Below are positions 39,463 through 48,730 of a DNA stretch of 64,000 nucleotides, one piece after another. Positions within the stretch are counted from its first letter, which is position 1. Each line of letters starts with the position of its first letter. The stretch comes from Variovorax boronicumulans NBRC 103145. GTDB taxonomy: Bacteria > Pseudomonadota > Gammaproteobacteria > Burkholderiales > Burkholderiaceae_C. The position numbers and the translations under genes were made by a program. The stretch lies in the NCBI RefSeq assembly GCF_001591345.1, contig NZ_BCUS01000025.1, positions 1 through 64,000 of the forward strand, given 5' to 3'. The notes under the pieces were generated by a model. That model was not told where the DNA came from, ran no database searches, and saw only the letters and a list, made by a program, of their open reading frames with translations.

Positions 39463-39718
39463 CCCGTTCTGCATCCACCAGCCAAGCAGAACGGGCGAAC
39501 GAGGCTCAGCCGACCGCTGAAACCCTCGATGGCATCGAAGTCAACACCACCGCCACGGCAGCCGCCGCGGCCACGCCCGCCGCCAGCACCGAGCCGGCCG
39601 GCGAGAAAATGCCGACCGACAAGCTCGTCGACGTGTCGCCCCTGGCGCTGCGCATGAGCAGCCCCTTCAACGCGGGGTACTGGCTGGCAGCTGCGTAACT
39701 GCAACCGCTCGCCGTCAC
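39463..39718 (+). other. Intergenic stretch with a start-less open frame
   Basis: Between barstar and the terminator at 39719 no gene can be called with confidence. One plus-strand frame ending with TAA at 39696-39698 is open across the whole stretch and reads as protein-like (NEAQPTAETLDGIEVNTTAT and, after ATG at 39609, MPTDKLVDVSPLALRMSSPF and on), but lacks an upstream start codon. It may be a decayed or frameshifted downstream gene, or a 29-residue small protein starting at 39609. Confidence 0.3.
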
Positions 39719-39749
39719 AAAAAAAGCCCGTCATCGACGGGCTTTTTTT
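39719..39749. terminator. Bidirectional intrinsic terminator
   Basis: Seven A, hairpin GCCCGTC-ATC-GACGGGC, seven T. Serves the barstar side (plus) and rsmA (minus), whose stop codon overlaps its right edge. Confidence 0.93.
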
Positions 39750-40516
39750 CATGGGGGAACGGCCTGGGCCAGTGCAACGTATTCGGCCACCGGCACCTCC
39801 TCGGCCCGGCGCTGGATGTCGAACTCGCCGGTGAAGCCGTGCTCCCCCAGCCACTTGCCCAGCGTGTGCCGCAGGATCTTGCGGCGCTGGCTGAAGGCGA
39901 CCTGCACGATCTCGCCGAGCCGCGCCGCATCGACCACCGGCGGCTGCGCGAGCGGCACCATGCGCACCACGGCGCTGTCCACACGCGGCGGCGGGTCGAA
40001 GCTCTCGGGCGGTACGAACAGCACGTTCTCCATGTCGTAGCGCCACTGCAGCATCACGCTCAGGCGGCTGTAGTCCGAGGTGGCGGGTCGGGCCACCATG
40101 CGGTCGATCACTTCCTTTTGCAGCATGAAGTGCTGGTCGGCGATCAGGTGGGCATAGCCCAGCAGGTGGAACAGGATCGGCGTGGAGATGTTGTAGGGCA
40201 GGTTGCCCACCACGCGCAGCGGTTTCGGTTCGGCCTTGGCCGCGAGTTCGGCGAAGTCGACCTTGAGCACGTCCGACTCGATGACGTCGAGCTGCGGATG
40301 CTCGCGCAGCCGCTTGGCCAGATCGCGGTCGAGCTCGATGACCGTCAGGCGGCCAAGCCGCTCGACCAGCGGCTGCGTGAGCGCCGCCAACCCCGGCCCG
40401 ATCTCGACCATCGCATCGCCGGGCTGCGGCGCGATCGCCTGCACGATCCCGTCGATGATCCCGCCGTCGGACAGGAAGTGCTGTCCGAACCGCTTTCTTG
40501 CAATGTGCTGTGCCAT
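39749..40516 (-). CDS. rsmA: 16S rRNA dimethyladenosine transferase (RsmA/KsgA)
   Basis: 255-residue SAM-dependent methylase that dimethylates two adjacent adenines in the 16S rRNA 3' end during 30S maturation. Motifs: [11 protein letters not shown] at the N-terminus, motif [16 protein letters not shown], catalytic NLPYNIS (motif IV, near residue 103), and the C-terminal helices with [12 protein letters not shown]. Located downstream of surA (26 bases), as in many proteobacteria, but without pdxA between them. Confidence 0.97.
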   Translation of the reverse strand: MAQHIARKRFGQHFLSDGGIIDGIVQAIAPQPGDAMVEIGPGLAALTQPLVERLGRLTVIELDRDLAKRLREHPQLDVIESDVLKVDFAELAAKAEPKPLRVVGNLPYNISTPILFHLLGYAHLIADQHFMLQKEVIDRMVARPATSDYSRLSVMLQWRYDMENVLFVPPESFDPPPRVDSAVVRMVPLAQPPVVDAARLGEIVQVAFSQRRKILRHTLGKWLGEHGFTGEFDIQRRAEEVPVAEYVALAQAVPP

Positions 40517-40542
40517 CGCGGCCTAAGACGCTGCCGCGGCCA

Positions 40543-41946
40543 TCAGGACTGCGGCGTCTCGCGGTATTCGACGTAGGCGCGCGCGCGCACTTCCTGCACC
40601 CAGGTGGTGAAGGCTTCTTCGACACGCTGTTCGCGCAGCGCGGCACGCGCGGCTTCGCGCTGCTCCGACTGGCTCAGCTTGGCTTCGCGGCGGCCGACCA
40701 CCTGGATCAGGTGGACACCGAAGCGCGACACCACGGGGTCGCTGATCTGGCCAGGCGTGAGCCGGTCCATGGCTTCCTCGAACTCGGGCACGAACTGGCC
40801 GGGGCGCGACCAGCCGAGGTCGCCGCCTTCCTTGGCGCTCGCGTCCTGCGAGTTGTCGCGCGCCAGGCCGGCGAAGTCGGCGGTACCGGCCTGCACGCGG
40901 CGCTTGAATTCCTGCAGCTGGGCCACCGCCTGCGCGGTCGTGCGCTTGGGGTCGTTCAGCAGCAGGATGTGGCGCACCTGGGTCTGGGTGATGGACGCAT
41001 CCGACGAACCCACCTGCGCCTTGGTCAGCACCTTGAGCACGTGGAAGCCGGCGCCCGAGCGCACGGGTCCGGCGATGCCGTTCACCGCGGTCGATTGCGT
41101 GGCCTCGACGAACACCGGCGGGTAGCGGTCGGCGCTGCGCAGGCCGAGCGCGCCGCCGTTGGCACGGTCGGGCGAGTCGGAGTTCTCGCGTACCAGCTTG
41201 GCGAAGTCTTCGCCGCTGCGCGCGCGCTGTGCGAGGTCGGTTGCCTTCTTCTGTGCGGTCGCGACCTGCGCCTCGGTGGCGTTCTCGGGCACGGCCACCA
41301 GCAGCTGAGCGATGTTGAGGTTGAGCAGGGCGTTGTTCTTGACGGCGCTCTCGCGCTGGTCGCGCAGGTACTCGTCGGCCTCGGTGTCGCTGATCTTGAC
41401 CTTGGACTCGACCTCGCGGTCGCGCAGGCGCGTGAGCAGCAACTGGTCGCGCAGGTCGTTGCGGAATTCGCGCGGCGAGATGCCTTCGGCCGCGACGCGG
41501 CTGCGCAGTTCGGTGAGGCTGATCTCGTTCTGGCGGGCCACGGTCTGCTCGGCCTGGTCGATCGCCACGTCATCGACCTTGATGCCGTTTTCCTTCGCCA
41601 GCTGCAGCTGCGCACGCTCGGTGATCAGGCGCTCCAGCACGAGGCGCGTGAGTTCGGCGCGCGGCACGCGCTCGGCGTCCGGGTTCTCGCGGATCAGACG
41701 GGTGACACGCGACTGCACCTCGGTGTTGGTGATCGGCTCGGAGTTGACCAGCGCCACGATGTACTCGGCCGCGCGCTGCACCGGCGCCGCCGCGGGACCG
41801 GCCGGGCGCGCCGCCGGCGGCACGATCCGGGGACCGGCACGCATGATGTCCGTGATGCCGCTGCCGGAACGAAAGCCCTGTGCGCCAGCCGTTGCGGCGA
41901 TGGCCGCAAGGCAACCCAGGGTGATGAGGGAACGGATGTGTTTCAT
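40543..41946 (-). CDS. surA: Periplasmic chaperone and PPIase SurA
   Basis: 467-residue outer-membrane-protein chaperone with signal peptide (MKHIRSLITLGCLAAIAATAGAQ), an N-terminal chaperone domain (YIVALVNSEPITNTEVQSRV), and two parvulin domains (about residues 220-310 and 325-420; the second contains VRHILLLNDPKR and GGDLGWSRPGQFVPEF). Length exceeds E. coli SurA (428) by a proline-rich insert after the signal (PRIVPPAARPAGPAAAPV). Acts with LptD, whose gene is 20 bases upstream. Confidence 0.96.
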   Translation of the reverse strand: MKHIRSLITLGCLAAIAATAGAQGFRSGSGITDIMRAGPRIVPPAARPAGPAAAPVQRAAEYIVALVNSEPITNTEVQSRVTRLIRENPDAERVPRAELTRLVLERLITERAQLQLAKENGIKVDDVAIDQAEQTVARQNEISLTELRSRVAAEGISPREFRNDLRDQLLLTRLRDREVESKVKISDTEADEYLRDQRESAVKNNALLNLNIAQLLVAVPENATEAQVATAQKKATDLAQRARSGEDFAKLVRENSDSPDRANGGALGLRSADRYPPVFVEATQSTAVNGIAGPVRSGAGFHVLKVLTKAQVGSSDASITQTQVRHILLLNDPKRTTAQAVAQLQEFKRRVQAGTADFAGLARDNSQDASAKEGGDLGWSRPGQFVPEFEEAMDRLTPGQISDPVVSRFGVHLIQVVGRREAKLSQSEQREAARAALREQRVEEAFTTWVQEVRARAYVEYRETPQS

Positions 41947-41965
41947 GGCGTGGACGGTCGTCGTT

Positions 41966-44557
41966 TCAGTCGTAATTGGTGAAGCGGCTCGGGGCTTCGG
42001 TCGGTTGACGCAGCGGCTGGTAGCGCTGGATGTTCTGTCGCAGCGCCTGCATCGGGCTCGAGCCGATGCTGGAGAAACCGACGAATTCGAGCTGGAACAT
42101 GATGCGGGTGTTGGCCGTCACCTGGCCGGTGGTGATGCGCTGCAGCACCACACGGCTGATCCAGCAGCAGCCGTCGTACTCGACCCCGAGCACGCCGTCC
42201 GTGAGCTTCTTGTCCTGCAGGCTGTAGTTCAGGCGACCCACGGCGTACCAGCGTCCACCGCCTTCGCCCTTGCCCGGCCCGAGGTCCTTGCCCTTGTCGC
42301 CCCACAGGTCGTTGAGCGGCCATTGCCAGCCGAAGTCGATCGACTTGTTGCCGTCGGTGGCCGTGGGCGTGCTCGGCGCCTGGTAGCGGAAGGCGGCGCT
42401 GAGGTTGCGGTACGGGCCCGGGTTGTAGCGCGCGCTGATCGCGCTGCGCGTGGAGCGGCGCGAATCGGGGTTGTACTGGAGCAGCGTGTCCAGGCTCCAC
42501 TTGGGCGTCCAGTTGATCTGGGCGCCCAGCAGCAGGTCGCTGGTGCGGTCGGTGACCGGCGCGACGCCCGGCAGCGTGACCTTCTGGTCGGCGAAGCGGA
42601 AGCGCTGCGCGATGCCGAAGCGCACGGCTTCGACGCCGGTGCCCGGATCGATCAGGCGGGACGTGACGCCCAGCGTGAGCGCGTTGGTGTCCGAGATGCG
42701 GTCCGCGCCCGAGAACGCGTTCTCGGTGTAGATGGTCGCAAAGCTGAAGTCGTTGGCGGCCGAGTCGTAGTTCGGCAGCATGCTCTGGTTGCGGTACGGC
42801 GTGTACACGTAGTACGCGCGCGGCTCCAGCGTCTGGCGGAAGGCGCGGCCGAAGTAGCTGGCGTCGCGCTCGAAGACCAGGCCGCTGTCCAGGCTGAAGG
42901 TCGGCACGACGCGGTTCGACGAGGTCGGGAAGAAGTACAGCTGGCTCGGGTTGTACGGCATCCCGTTCACGTAGTCGATGCCGTTGACCGACACCTTCGG
43001 AATGGACGACTGCGGCAGGTAGTAGTTGTACGAGGTCGCGTGCAGCTGCAGCTTGGGGATGACGAACGAACTCGGCGTGAGGAACGGCCGGCTGATCGCC
43101 GCCTGCGCGAACACGCGGTCGCCGTCGGGCTGCGACTGCTGGATGAGGTCGAAGCCGGGCTGGCCGGCCAGGATGCTGTTGACGCGAAAACGCGAGTAGT
43201 CGGTGTTCAGCGAAACGTCGAAGCCGTGCCAGTCGTACTTGGCGTAGTTGGCCGTGATCTGCGGCACGCGGTCGTACGAGGGCACGACCGGCGACAGGTT
43301 GTACTGCAGCGTCTGGTAGCGCAGGGCGCGCACCGCGCCGCTCCAGTCGCCCTTGGTCCAGTTCAGCGAGGCATCGTTCGGCAGTTGGCGCTGCGCCAGC
43401 GTCGGCGTGCGCGTGAAGTCGCGCCAGTAGTCGTTGTCGCTGACGCGGTTGATGTTGAGGCTGGCGGACAGAGAGTCGAGCCCCAGCGCCTTGGCGTCGA
43501 AGTCGTGGTGGTGGTTGAGCCACAGGCCCCAGCGCTTGCTGCTGTCGGGCGGCTTGCCGAAGTTCAGGTCCTTGAGCGCGATCTCGCCGTTGTTCAGCTT
43601 CTGCAGCTGCTCGGCGCGCGCCTCGTTGTAGCGCTGGCCCACGAGGCGGTCGCTGCCCATCAGGTCCAGGCGGATGCTGCCGCTGTAGTCCTTCTCGAGA
43701 TAGCGGAACTCACTGGCCAAGTTGAGCCCGCGCTTGCTCATCAGCGTGGGCGTGAAGGTGGCGTCGCGGTTGGGCGCGATGTTCCAGTAGTAGGGCTGTG
43801 CGACCTCGAAGCCGTTGGTGTTGTCCAGCCCGATGGTGGGCGGCAGCAGGCCGCTCTTGCGCTCGTTGGACAGCGGGAAGGTCACGCGCGGGATCGGCGG
43901 CGTCGTGATGCCCATGAAGCTCATGCGCGCATCGATGGCCACGCCCTCGTTTTCCTCGGTGTCGGTGGTCAGCGTGGCGGCGGTCAGCAGCCAGGCCGGC
44001 ATCCAGCCGGGAAAGTCCTCGCGGCGGCAGGTGGTGTAGCTGGCGCGCCGCGCGATCGAGACGTTGGAGTCGACGAAGTCGATGCGCTCGGCCTCGCCGT
44101 GGCCACCGGTCGCGAGGAAGCGGTAGCGCACGTTGTTGAAGAAGCCCTCGAAGGTCTCGAGCTTGAGTTCCAGCTCGGGGCCTTCGTACACGTTGCCGGC
44201 CTGGTTGACCCGCACGTTGCCGGTGGCCTTGGCGCGGTCGTCCGGCTGGTAATACTCGAGGCGGTCGGCCGTGATGGCGACCGGGCCACGGCGCAGCGTG
44301 GCGTTGCCCTCGACCACGGTCTCGAGGTCGGGGCGGCCGGAAATGCGGTCGCCGGTGACGAGGCTGGGCAGCTGGCTGCGTTGCACGGGCGTCAGCGTCT
44401 CGGTGAGCAGCGGCGTGCGCTTCAGCGTGAGCGGTCCCTCAAGCACACCGGCTTGCTGGGCGAGGGCGCCATGCGCGTGCAGCAGCGCCAGCGACAGCAC
44501 GGCCAGTGGCAGCGGCGGGCTCGAACGTCGCAAGGCAGCGCGTGGGGTCGTAGGCAT
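41966..44557 (-). CDS. lptD: LPS assembly outer-membrane protein LptD
   Basis: 863-residue beta-barrel that inserts lipopolysaccharide in the outer leaflet with LptE. Signal peptide MPTTPRAALRRSSPPLPLAVLSLAL..., then the OstA jellyroll (TLRRGPVAITADRLEYYQPDD), and a barrel to the C-terminus. Conserved cysteines seen: TTCRREDF and the C-terminal GCCW pair; the N-terminal cysteine equivalent to E. coli Cys31 is absent, so only the reduced disulphide set exists. Start chosen at 44557 by the signal peptide rather than at 44623. Divergent from amgK. Confidence 0.95.
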   Translation of the reverse strand: MPTTPRAALRRSSPPLPLAVLSLALLHAHGALAQQAGVLEGPLTLKRTPLLTETLTPVQRSQLPSLVTGDRISGRPDLETVVEGNATLRRGPVAITADRLEYYQPDDRAKATGNVRVNQAGNVYEGPELELKLETFEGFFNNVRYRFLATGGHGEAERIDFVDSNVSIARRASYTTCRREDFPGWMPAWLLTAATLTTDTEENEGVAIDARMSFMGITTPPIPRVTFPLSNERKSGLLPPTIGLDNTNGFEVAQPYYWNIAPNRDATFTPTLMSKRGLNLASEFRYLEKDYSGSIRLDLMGSDRLVGQRYNEARAEQLQKLNNGEIALKDLNFGKPPDSSKRWGLWLNHHHDFDAKALGLDSLSASLNINRVSDNDYWRDFTRTPTLAQRQLPNDASLNWTKGDWSGAVRALRYQTLQYNLSPVVPSYDRVPQITANYAKYDWHGFDVSLNTDYSRFRVNSILAGQPGFDLIQQSQPDGDRVFAQAAISRPFLTPSSFVIPKLQLHATSYNYYLPQSSIPKVSVNGIDYVNGMPYNPSQLYFFPTSSNRVVPTFSLDSGLVFERDASYFGRAFRQTLEPRAYYVYTPYRNQSMLPNYDSAANDFSFATIYTENAFSGADRISDTNALTLGVTSRLIDPGTGVEAVRFGIAQRFRFADQKVTLPGVAPVTDRTSDLLLGAQINWTPKWSLDTLLQYNPDSRRSTRSAISARYNPGPYRNLSAAFRYQAPSTPTATDGNKSIDFGWQWPLNDLWGDKGKDLGPGKGEGGGRWYAVGRLNYSLQDKKLTDGVLGVEYDGCCWISRVVLQRITTGQVTANTRIMFQLEFVGFSSIGSSPMQALRQNIQRYQPLRQPTEAPSRFTNYD

Positions 44558-44689
44558 CGATTCGGAACGAAAAATCGTCGGGACGGCGCGGCAAGCCGGC
44601 GGGTTGCGGGGTCCGGCAGCCACCCCGCCCGGTCGGATCGACCTCGAGCAGGGGTGCCGCGCCAGGCGGATTTGTAGAATTGATTATCC

Positions 44690-45787
44690 ATGACAGCACC
44701 TTCGACCCCGGCGTCCACGACCCCACACCCCGCCCAGGCCATTCTCTGGACAGATCCGCAGCGGGCCGAAGCGTTCCGGGGCTGGCTGGCCGGCATTGCC
44801 GACGCCCGGCAACTGCGCCCGGACACCGTCCGGCTGGCCTCGGCCGACGCGAGCTTTCGCCGCTACTTCCGCCTCGACACCACCGACGGCCGCACGCGCA
44901 TCGTGATGGATGCGCCGCCCGACAAGGAAAACAGCGCCCCCTTCGTGCAGGTGGCGCAGCTGATGACCGAGGCCGGCGTGACGGCGCCGCAGGTGCTCGA
45001 ATGGGACCGCGACCACGGCTTCCTGCTGCTCGACGACCTGGGCCGCCAGACCATGCTCGACGTGATCGACCCGGCCCGCCCGGACGCCAACCGGCCGCTC
45101 TACGACCTGGCCATCGACGCGCTGATCCGCTGGCAGCTGGCCTCCAGGCCCGGCGTGCTGCCGCCCTACGACCGCGCGCTGCTCGAGCGTGAACTGGCGC
45201 TCTTTCCCGAGTGGTACATCGGCAAGCACCGCGGCGTGGCCGTGGAAGGCCAGCTGAAAGAGCGCCTGGACCGCGCCTTCGCGCTGATCGTCGAGAACAA
45301 CCTCGCGTCGCCGAGCGTCTACGTGCACCGCGACTTCATGCCGCGCAACCTGATGGTGGGCGACGATGCCGGCCAGCCGTTGGGCGTGCTCGACTTCCAG
45401 GACGCCGTCTACGGCCCGATCACTTACGACATCGCCAGCCTGATGCGCGACGCCTTCCTGAGCTGGGACGAGGAGTTCGTGCTCGACATCACCATCCGCT
45501 ACTGGACCGCCGCGCGCAAGGCCGGGCTGCCGGTCGACGAGGACTTCGGCGCCTTCTACCGCGCGGTCGAATGGATGGGCCTGCAGCGCCACCTCAAGGT
45601 GGCCGGCATCTTCGCGCGCCTCACGCTGCGCGACGGCAAGCCGCGCTACCTGGCCGACACACCTCGCTTCATCGCTTACATCCGCGCCACCGCCAGCCGC
45701 TACATCGAGCTGAAGCCGCTGCTGCGCGTGATCGACGAGGTCGAGGGCACCACGGCCGTCACCGGCTTCGCCTACGGCCGAGTCTGA
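44690..45787 (+). CDS. amgK: N-acetylmuramate/N-acetylglucosamine kinase, AmgK-type phosphotransferase
   Basis: 365-residue aminoglycoside-phosphotransferase-fold kinase. Nucleotide loop in LASADASFRRYFRLDT, catalytic HRDFMPRNLMVGDD (Brenner motif) and DFQDAVYGPITYDIASLMRD with the metal-binding Asp. In Pseudomonas, AmgK phosphorylates the anomeric carbon of MurNAc in peptidoglycan recycling and lies near lptD-surA, as it does here; its usual partner murU is instead at 12235-12978. A TAGAAT -10-like box lies at 44675-44680, only 10 bases before the start, so the mRNA may be nearly leaderless. Confidence 0.9.
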   Translation: MTAPSTPASTTPHPAQAILWTDPQRAEAFRGWLAGIADARQLRPDTVRLASADASFRRYFRLDTTDGRTRIVMDAPPDKENSAPFVQVAQLMTEAGVTAPQVLEWDRDHGFLLLDDLGRQTMLDVIDPARPDANRPLYDLAIDALIRWQLASRPGVLPPYDRALLERELALFPEWYIGKHRGVAVEGQLKERLDRAFALIVENNLASPSVYVHRDFMPRNLMVGDDAGQPLGVLDFQDAVYGPITYDIASLMRDAFLSWDEEFVLDITIRYWTAARKAGLPVDEDFGAFYRAVEWMGLQRHLKVAGIFARLTLRDGKPRYLADTPRFIAYIRATASRYIELKPLLRVIDEVEGTTAVTGFAYGRV

Positions 45788-45825
45788 AGAGAAACTGAAA
45801 AAAGCCAAAAAAGAAAATCGCTGTA

Positions 45826-45844
45826 GCGCCCGTACCACGGGCGC
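45826..45844. repeat. Hairpin between amgK and rsmE
   Basis: Perfect stem GCGCCCGT-ACC-ACGGGCGC in the 79-base gap. The left flank is A-rich (read on the minus strand, T-rich), so as a terminator it works toward the left, where no gene ends. Likely a repeat-family remnant or mRNA-stabilising hairpin. Confidence 0.5.
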
Positions 45845-45866
45845 CATCAGCTCCTGATCTCATCGC

Positions 45867-46598
45867 ATGCCCCGTTTTCACTGCTCCGTGCCGCTGACCG
45901 CCGGCGCCAGCCTGGCGCTGCCGCCGGGCGCCGCGCGCCATGTGCAGGTGCTGCGCATGCAGCCCGGCGACACGCTCACCCTGTTCGACGGCGCGGGCGG
46001 CGAGTACGCCGCGACGGTCGAGCGCATGGGCCGCAGCGAGGTCGCGGTGACGGTGGGGGCCCACACGCCCATCGAGCGCGAAGCGGCCCGCGCCGTGCAC
46101 CTCGCGGTCGGCATGCCGGCCAACGAGCGCATGGACTGGCTGGTCGAGAAGGCCACCGAGCTCGGCGTGGCCAGCATCCAGCCGCTGGCCACGGCGCACG
46201 GCGTGCTGCGCCTGTCGGGCGAGCGCGCCGAGAAGAAACGGGCGCACTGGGAAGCCATCGCCGTCGCGGCCTGCGAGCAATGCGGTCGCAATCGCGTGCC
46301 GGTGATCCATCCGGTGCAGTCCTTCGCGGGTTGGCTCGGCGGTGCTGCCGCCGCAGATACGACAACGACGCGACTCGTGCTGAGCCTGGCCGAGGGCACG
46401 CGCGCTGTCACCGCCGTGGCCGCAGAGACACCCACCGCACAACCGGCGCTCGTGCTCAGCGGCCCCGAAGGCGGCCTCAGCGCCACCGAGGAACAGGACG
46501 CCATCGCGCGCGGCTTCGCACCGGCCACGCTCGGCGCGCGGGTGCTGCGCGCCGAAACCGCGGCGCTCGCGGCGCTGGTGTCGCTCGTCGGCGCCTGA
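45867..46598 (+). CDS. rsmE: 16S rRNA m3U1498 methyltransferase (RsmE)
   Basis: 243-residue SPOUT methylase. N-terminal PUA-like domain (MPRFHCSVPLTAG, RHVQVLRMQPGDTLTLFDGAGGEY), then the trefoil-knot core with KATELGVASIQPL and the SAM-binding loop VLSGPEGGLSATEEQ, LGARVLRAETAAL. Methylates U1498 of 16S rRNA. It has a somewhat divergent middle (GGAAAADTTTTRLV). Spacing to amgK 79 bases. Confidence 0.95.
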   Translation: MPRFHCSVPLTAGASLALPPGAARHVQVLRMQPGDTLTLFDGAGGEYAATVERMGRSEVAVTVGAHTPIEREAARAVHLAVGMPANERMDWLVEKATELGVASIQPLATAHGVLRLSGERAEKKRAHWEAIAVAACEQCGRNRVPVIHPVQSFAGWLGGAAAADTTTTRLVLSLAEGTRAVTAVAAETPTAQPALVLSGPEGGLSATEEQDAIARGFAPATLGARVLRAETAALAALVSLVGA

Positions 46599-46704
46599 GC
46601 GGTTCGGGGGGTGTTTTCCGCGAGGCGCACACCGGGCGCCTGCGGAACAATGGCCGCTTCGTTTTTTCTTGTTCAATCCGCCTCCCGGAAGGACCGCTCT
46701 CCCC

Positions 46705-48060
46705 ATGCCTCGTTCATCCCGCGCGCTTCGTCTCGCCCCCCTCGTCCTGGCCGCGCTGTGCGCCATGCCCGCCGTTCACGCCCAGAGCCAGGCCGTTGCG
46801 CCCACGCCGGCGCAAGTCAGCCCCGCGGTCGACCAGGCCTACACCCAGCTCATGGCCTCGCCCGCGATCCGCAAGCTGCTGGAATCGGTCAAGGCCGACC
46901 ACGAACGCACGGTCGAAGAACTGAAGACGCTGACCGAGATCGAAGCGCCGCCCTTCAAGGAACAGAAGCGCGCCGAAGCCTTCCTGGCGCGCCTGAAAGC
47001 CCTCGGCCTGCCCGACGCGAAGATCGACGCCGAAGGCAACGTGATCGGCCTGCGCAAGGGCACGGGCAACGGCCCCAAGCTGCTGATCTCGGCGCACCTC
47101 GATACGGTCTTTCCGGCCGGCACCGATGTGAAGGTGAAGGAGCGCGACGGCAAGCTCTTCGCGCCCGGCATCGGTGACGACACGCGCGGCCTGTCGGTGC
47201 TGCTGTCGTGGCTCAAGGTGCTCAACGACAACAAGATCCAGACCGTGGGCGACCTGATGATCGTTGCCAACGTCGGCGAGGAAGAACTGGGCAACCTGCG
47301 CGGCATGAAGGCCATCTTCCGCGACCACCTGGACATCGACGGCATGGTCGGCCTGGAGCCCTCGCCCGACGGCCACGTGCTGGTGCTCGGTACCGCGAGC
47401 CACCGCTACGAAGTCACCTTCAAGGGCCCGGGCGGCCACAGCTTCGGCGCCTTCGGCCAGGTGCCCAGCGCGATCCACGGCATGGGCCGCGCCATCGCCA
47501 AGATCGCCGAGGTGCGCACGCCGAGTTTCCCCAAGACCACCTTCACCGTCGGCACCGTCGGCGGCGGCACCTCGGTGAACACCATCGCGCCCGATGCGCG
47601 CATGGCCATCGACATCCGCTCGGACGACATGGCCTCGCTGCTGGAGACCGAGAAGAAGATCCTCGCCACGCTCGACGAGGCCGTGGCGGAAGAGAACAAG
47701 CGCTGGAACGTGAGCAGCCTGAGCGTGAGCACCAAGCTCATCGGCGACCGCCCGGGCGGCCGCACGGCGCCCGACTCGGTGATCGTCGAGGCCGCCACGC
47801 GTGCCAACAGTGCGTTCGGCCACAAGACGCTGCTGCGCGGCGGCAGCACGGATGCGAACGTTCCCATTTCGCTGGGCATCCCGGCCATCATCATCGGCGG
47901 CGGCGGCAAGTCGGGCGGATTCCACTCGCTGGCCGAGTCGATTGACGTGACAGATGCATGGAAAGGCGCGCAGAATTCGCTCGTCACCGTGCTCGGTCTG
48001 GTCGGCGTGCAGGGCGTCAGCCCCGCGCTCCTGCCGAAACGCGCAGCACGCAGCAAGTAA
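46705..48060 (+). CDS. Exported M20 family metallopeptidase
   Basis: 451-residue M20/M25/M40 peptidase with signal peptide (MPRSSRALRLAPLVLAALCAMPAVHA). Zinc-binding and catalytic positions seen: HLDTVF (His and catalytic Asp), GDDTRG (bridging Asp), EEELG (catalytic base Glu and ligand Glu), GLEPSPDG, and the last His in GFHSLAES. A dimerisation lid domain sits between (SHRYEVTFKGPGGHSFGAFG). Likely a periplasmic amino-acid-releasing peptidase. The start at 46705 is chosen for the signal peptide. Confidence 0.92.
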   Translation: MPRSSRALRLAPLVLAALCAMPAVHAQSQAVAPTPAQVSPAVDQAYTQLMASPAIRKLLESVKADHERTVEELKTLTEIEAPPFKEQKRAEAFLARLKALGLPDAKIDAEGNVIGLRKGTGNGPKLLISAHLDTVFPAGTDVKVKERDGKLFAPGIGDDTRGLSVLLSWLKVLNDNKIQTVGDLMIVANVGEEELGNLRGMKAIFRDHLDIDGMVGLEPSPDGHVLVLGTASHRYEVTFKGPGGHSFGAFGQVPSAIHGMGRAIAKIAEVRTPSFPKTTFTVGTVGGGTSVNTIAPDARMAIDIRSDDMASLLETEKKILATLDEAVAEENKRWNVSSLSVSTKLIGDRPGGRTAPDSVIVEAATRANSAFGHKTLLRGGSTDANVPISLGIPAIIIGGGGKSGGFHSLAESIDVTDAWKGAQNSLVTVLGLVGVQGVSPALLPKRAARSK

Positions 48061-48160
48061 TTTGTCACGTTGCCAGTTCGAAAGTGGCCGCGCCACTTTC
48101 GGCAAGCGGGTCGCCACATTGGAAAATGTGAGCGTTTCTGTCACACACCAAGGAATGGTC

Positions 48161-48625
48161 ATGGGGTTGCTCGATTCGGTACTCGGTCAGGTGCTAGGAG
48201 GCGCTGCACAACAGCAGCAACCGCAAGGCGGTGGCCTCGGGGGATTGGGAGATCTCGGAGGCCTCGCCGGCGCCCTGGGCGGCCTGCTTGCCAACAACGG
48301 CGGGCAGGGCGGCCTCGGCGGCATGGTCTCGAAATTCGAGCAGGCGGGCATGGGCGACGTGATCGGCTCGTGGATCGGCAACGGTGAAAACAAGCCGGTG
48401 TCGGGCGATCAGTTGCAGAACGCGCTGGGCGGCGACACGATCGCCGCCATCGCCTCCAAGCTCGGCATCAACGCACAAATGCTGCTGCCGATGCTGGCCA
48501 CCATGCTGCCGGCCCTCATCAACCAGCTCACGCCGCAGGGCAAGGTGCCCGAGCAAGGCCTCGGCAACCAGGACGACCTGCTGGGCTCGCTCAGCGGACT
48601 GCTTCAAGGCAACAAGCCGACCTGA
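48161..48625 (+). CDS. YidB-like DUF937 protein
   Basis: 154 residues, MGLLDSVLGQVLGGAAQQQQ, then a Gly/Leu/Gln-rich linker and a helical domain MVSKFEQAGMGDVIGSWIGNGENKPVSGDQLQNALG typical for YidB. The function of YidB is unproven. Ribosome site AAGGA at 48150-48154 supports this ATG. Ends before a strong terminator. The repeated GGLGG units are glycine-rich flexible linkers. Confidence 0.88.
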   Translation: MGLLDSVLGQVLGGAAQQQQPQGGGLGGLGDLGGLAGALGGLLANNGGQGGLGGMVSKFEQAGMGDVIGSWIGNGENKPVSGDQLQNALGGDTIAAIASKLGINAQMLLPMLATMLPALINQLTPQGKVPEQGLGNQDDLLGSLSGLLQGNKPT

Positions 48626-48660
48626 CCTGCCACCCGGCGAATTTCATTCTCAGAATTCCG

Positions 48661-48684
48661 GCGCCCGCGAGGGCGCTTTTTTTT
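48661..48684 (+). terminator. Intrinsic terminator downstream of the YidB-like gene
   Basis: Stem GCGCCC-GCGA-GGGCGC followed by eight T. Classic rho-independent terminator. Confidence 0.94.
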
Positions 48685-48730
48685 GGCCGGCGCCTTGCCT
48701 TCGTCGCCCAATCGCGTAGAACCGCGCCCC

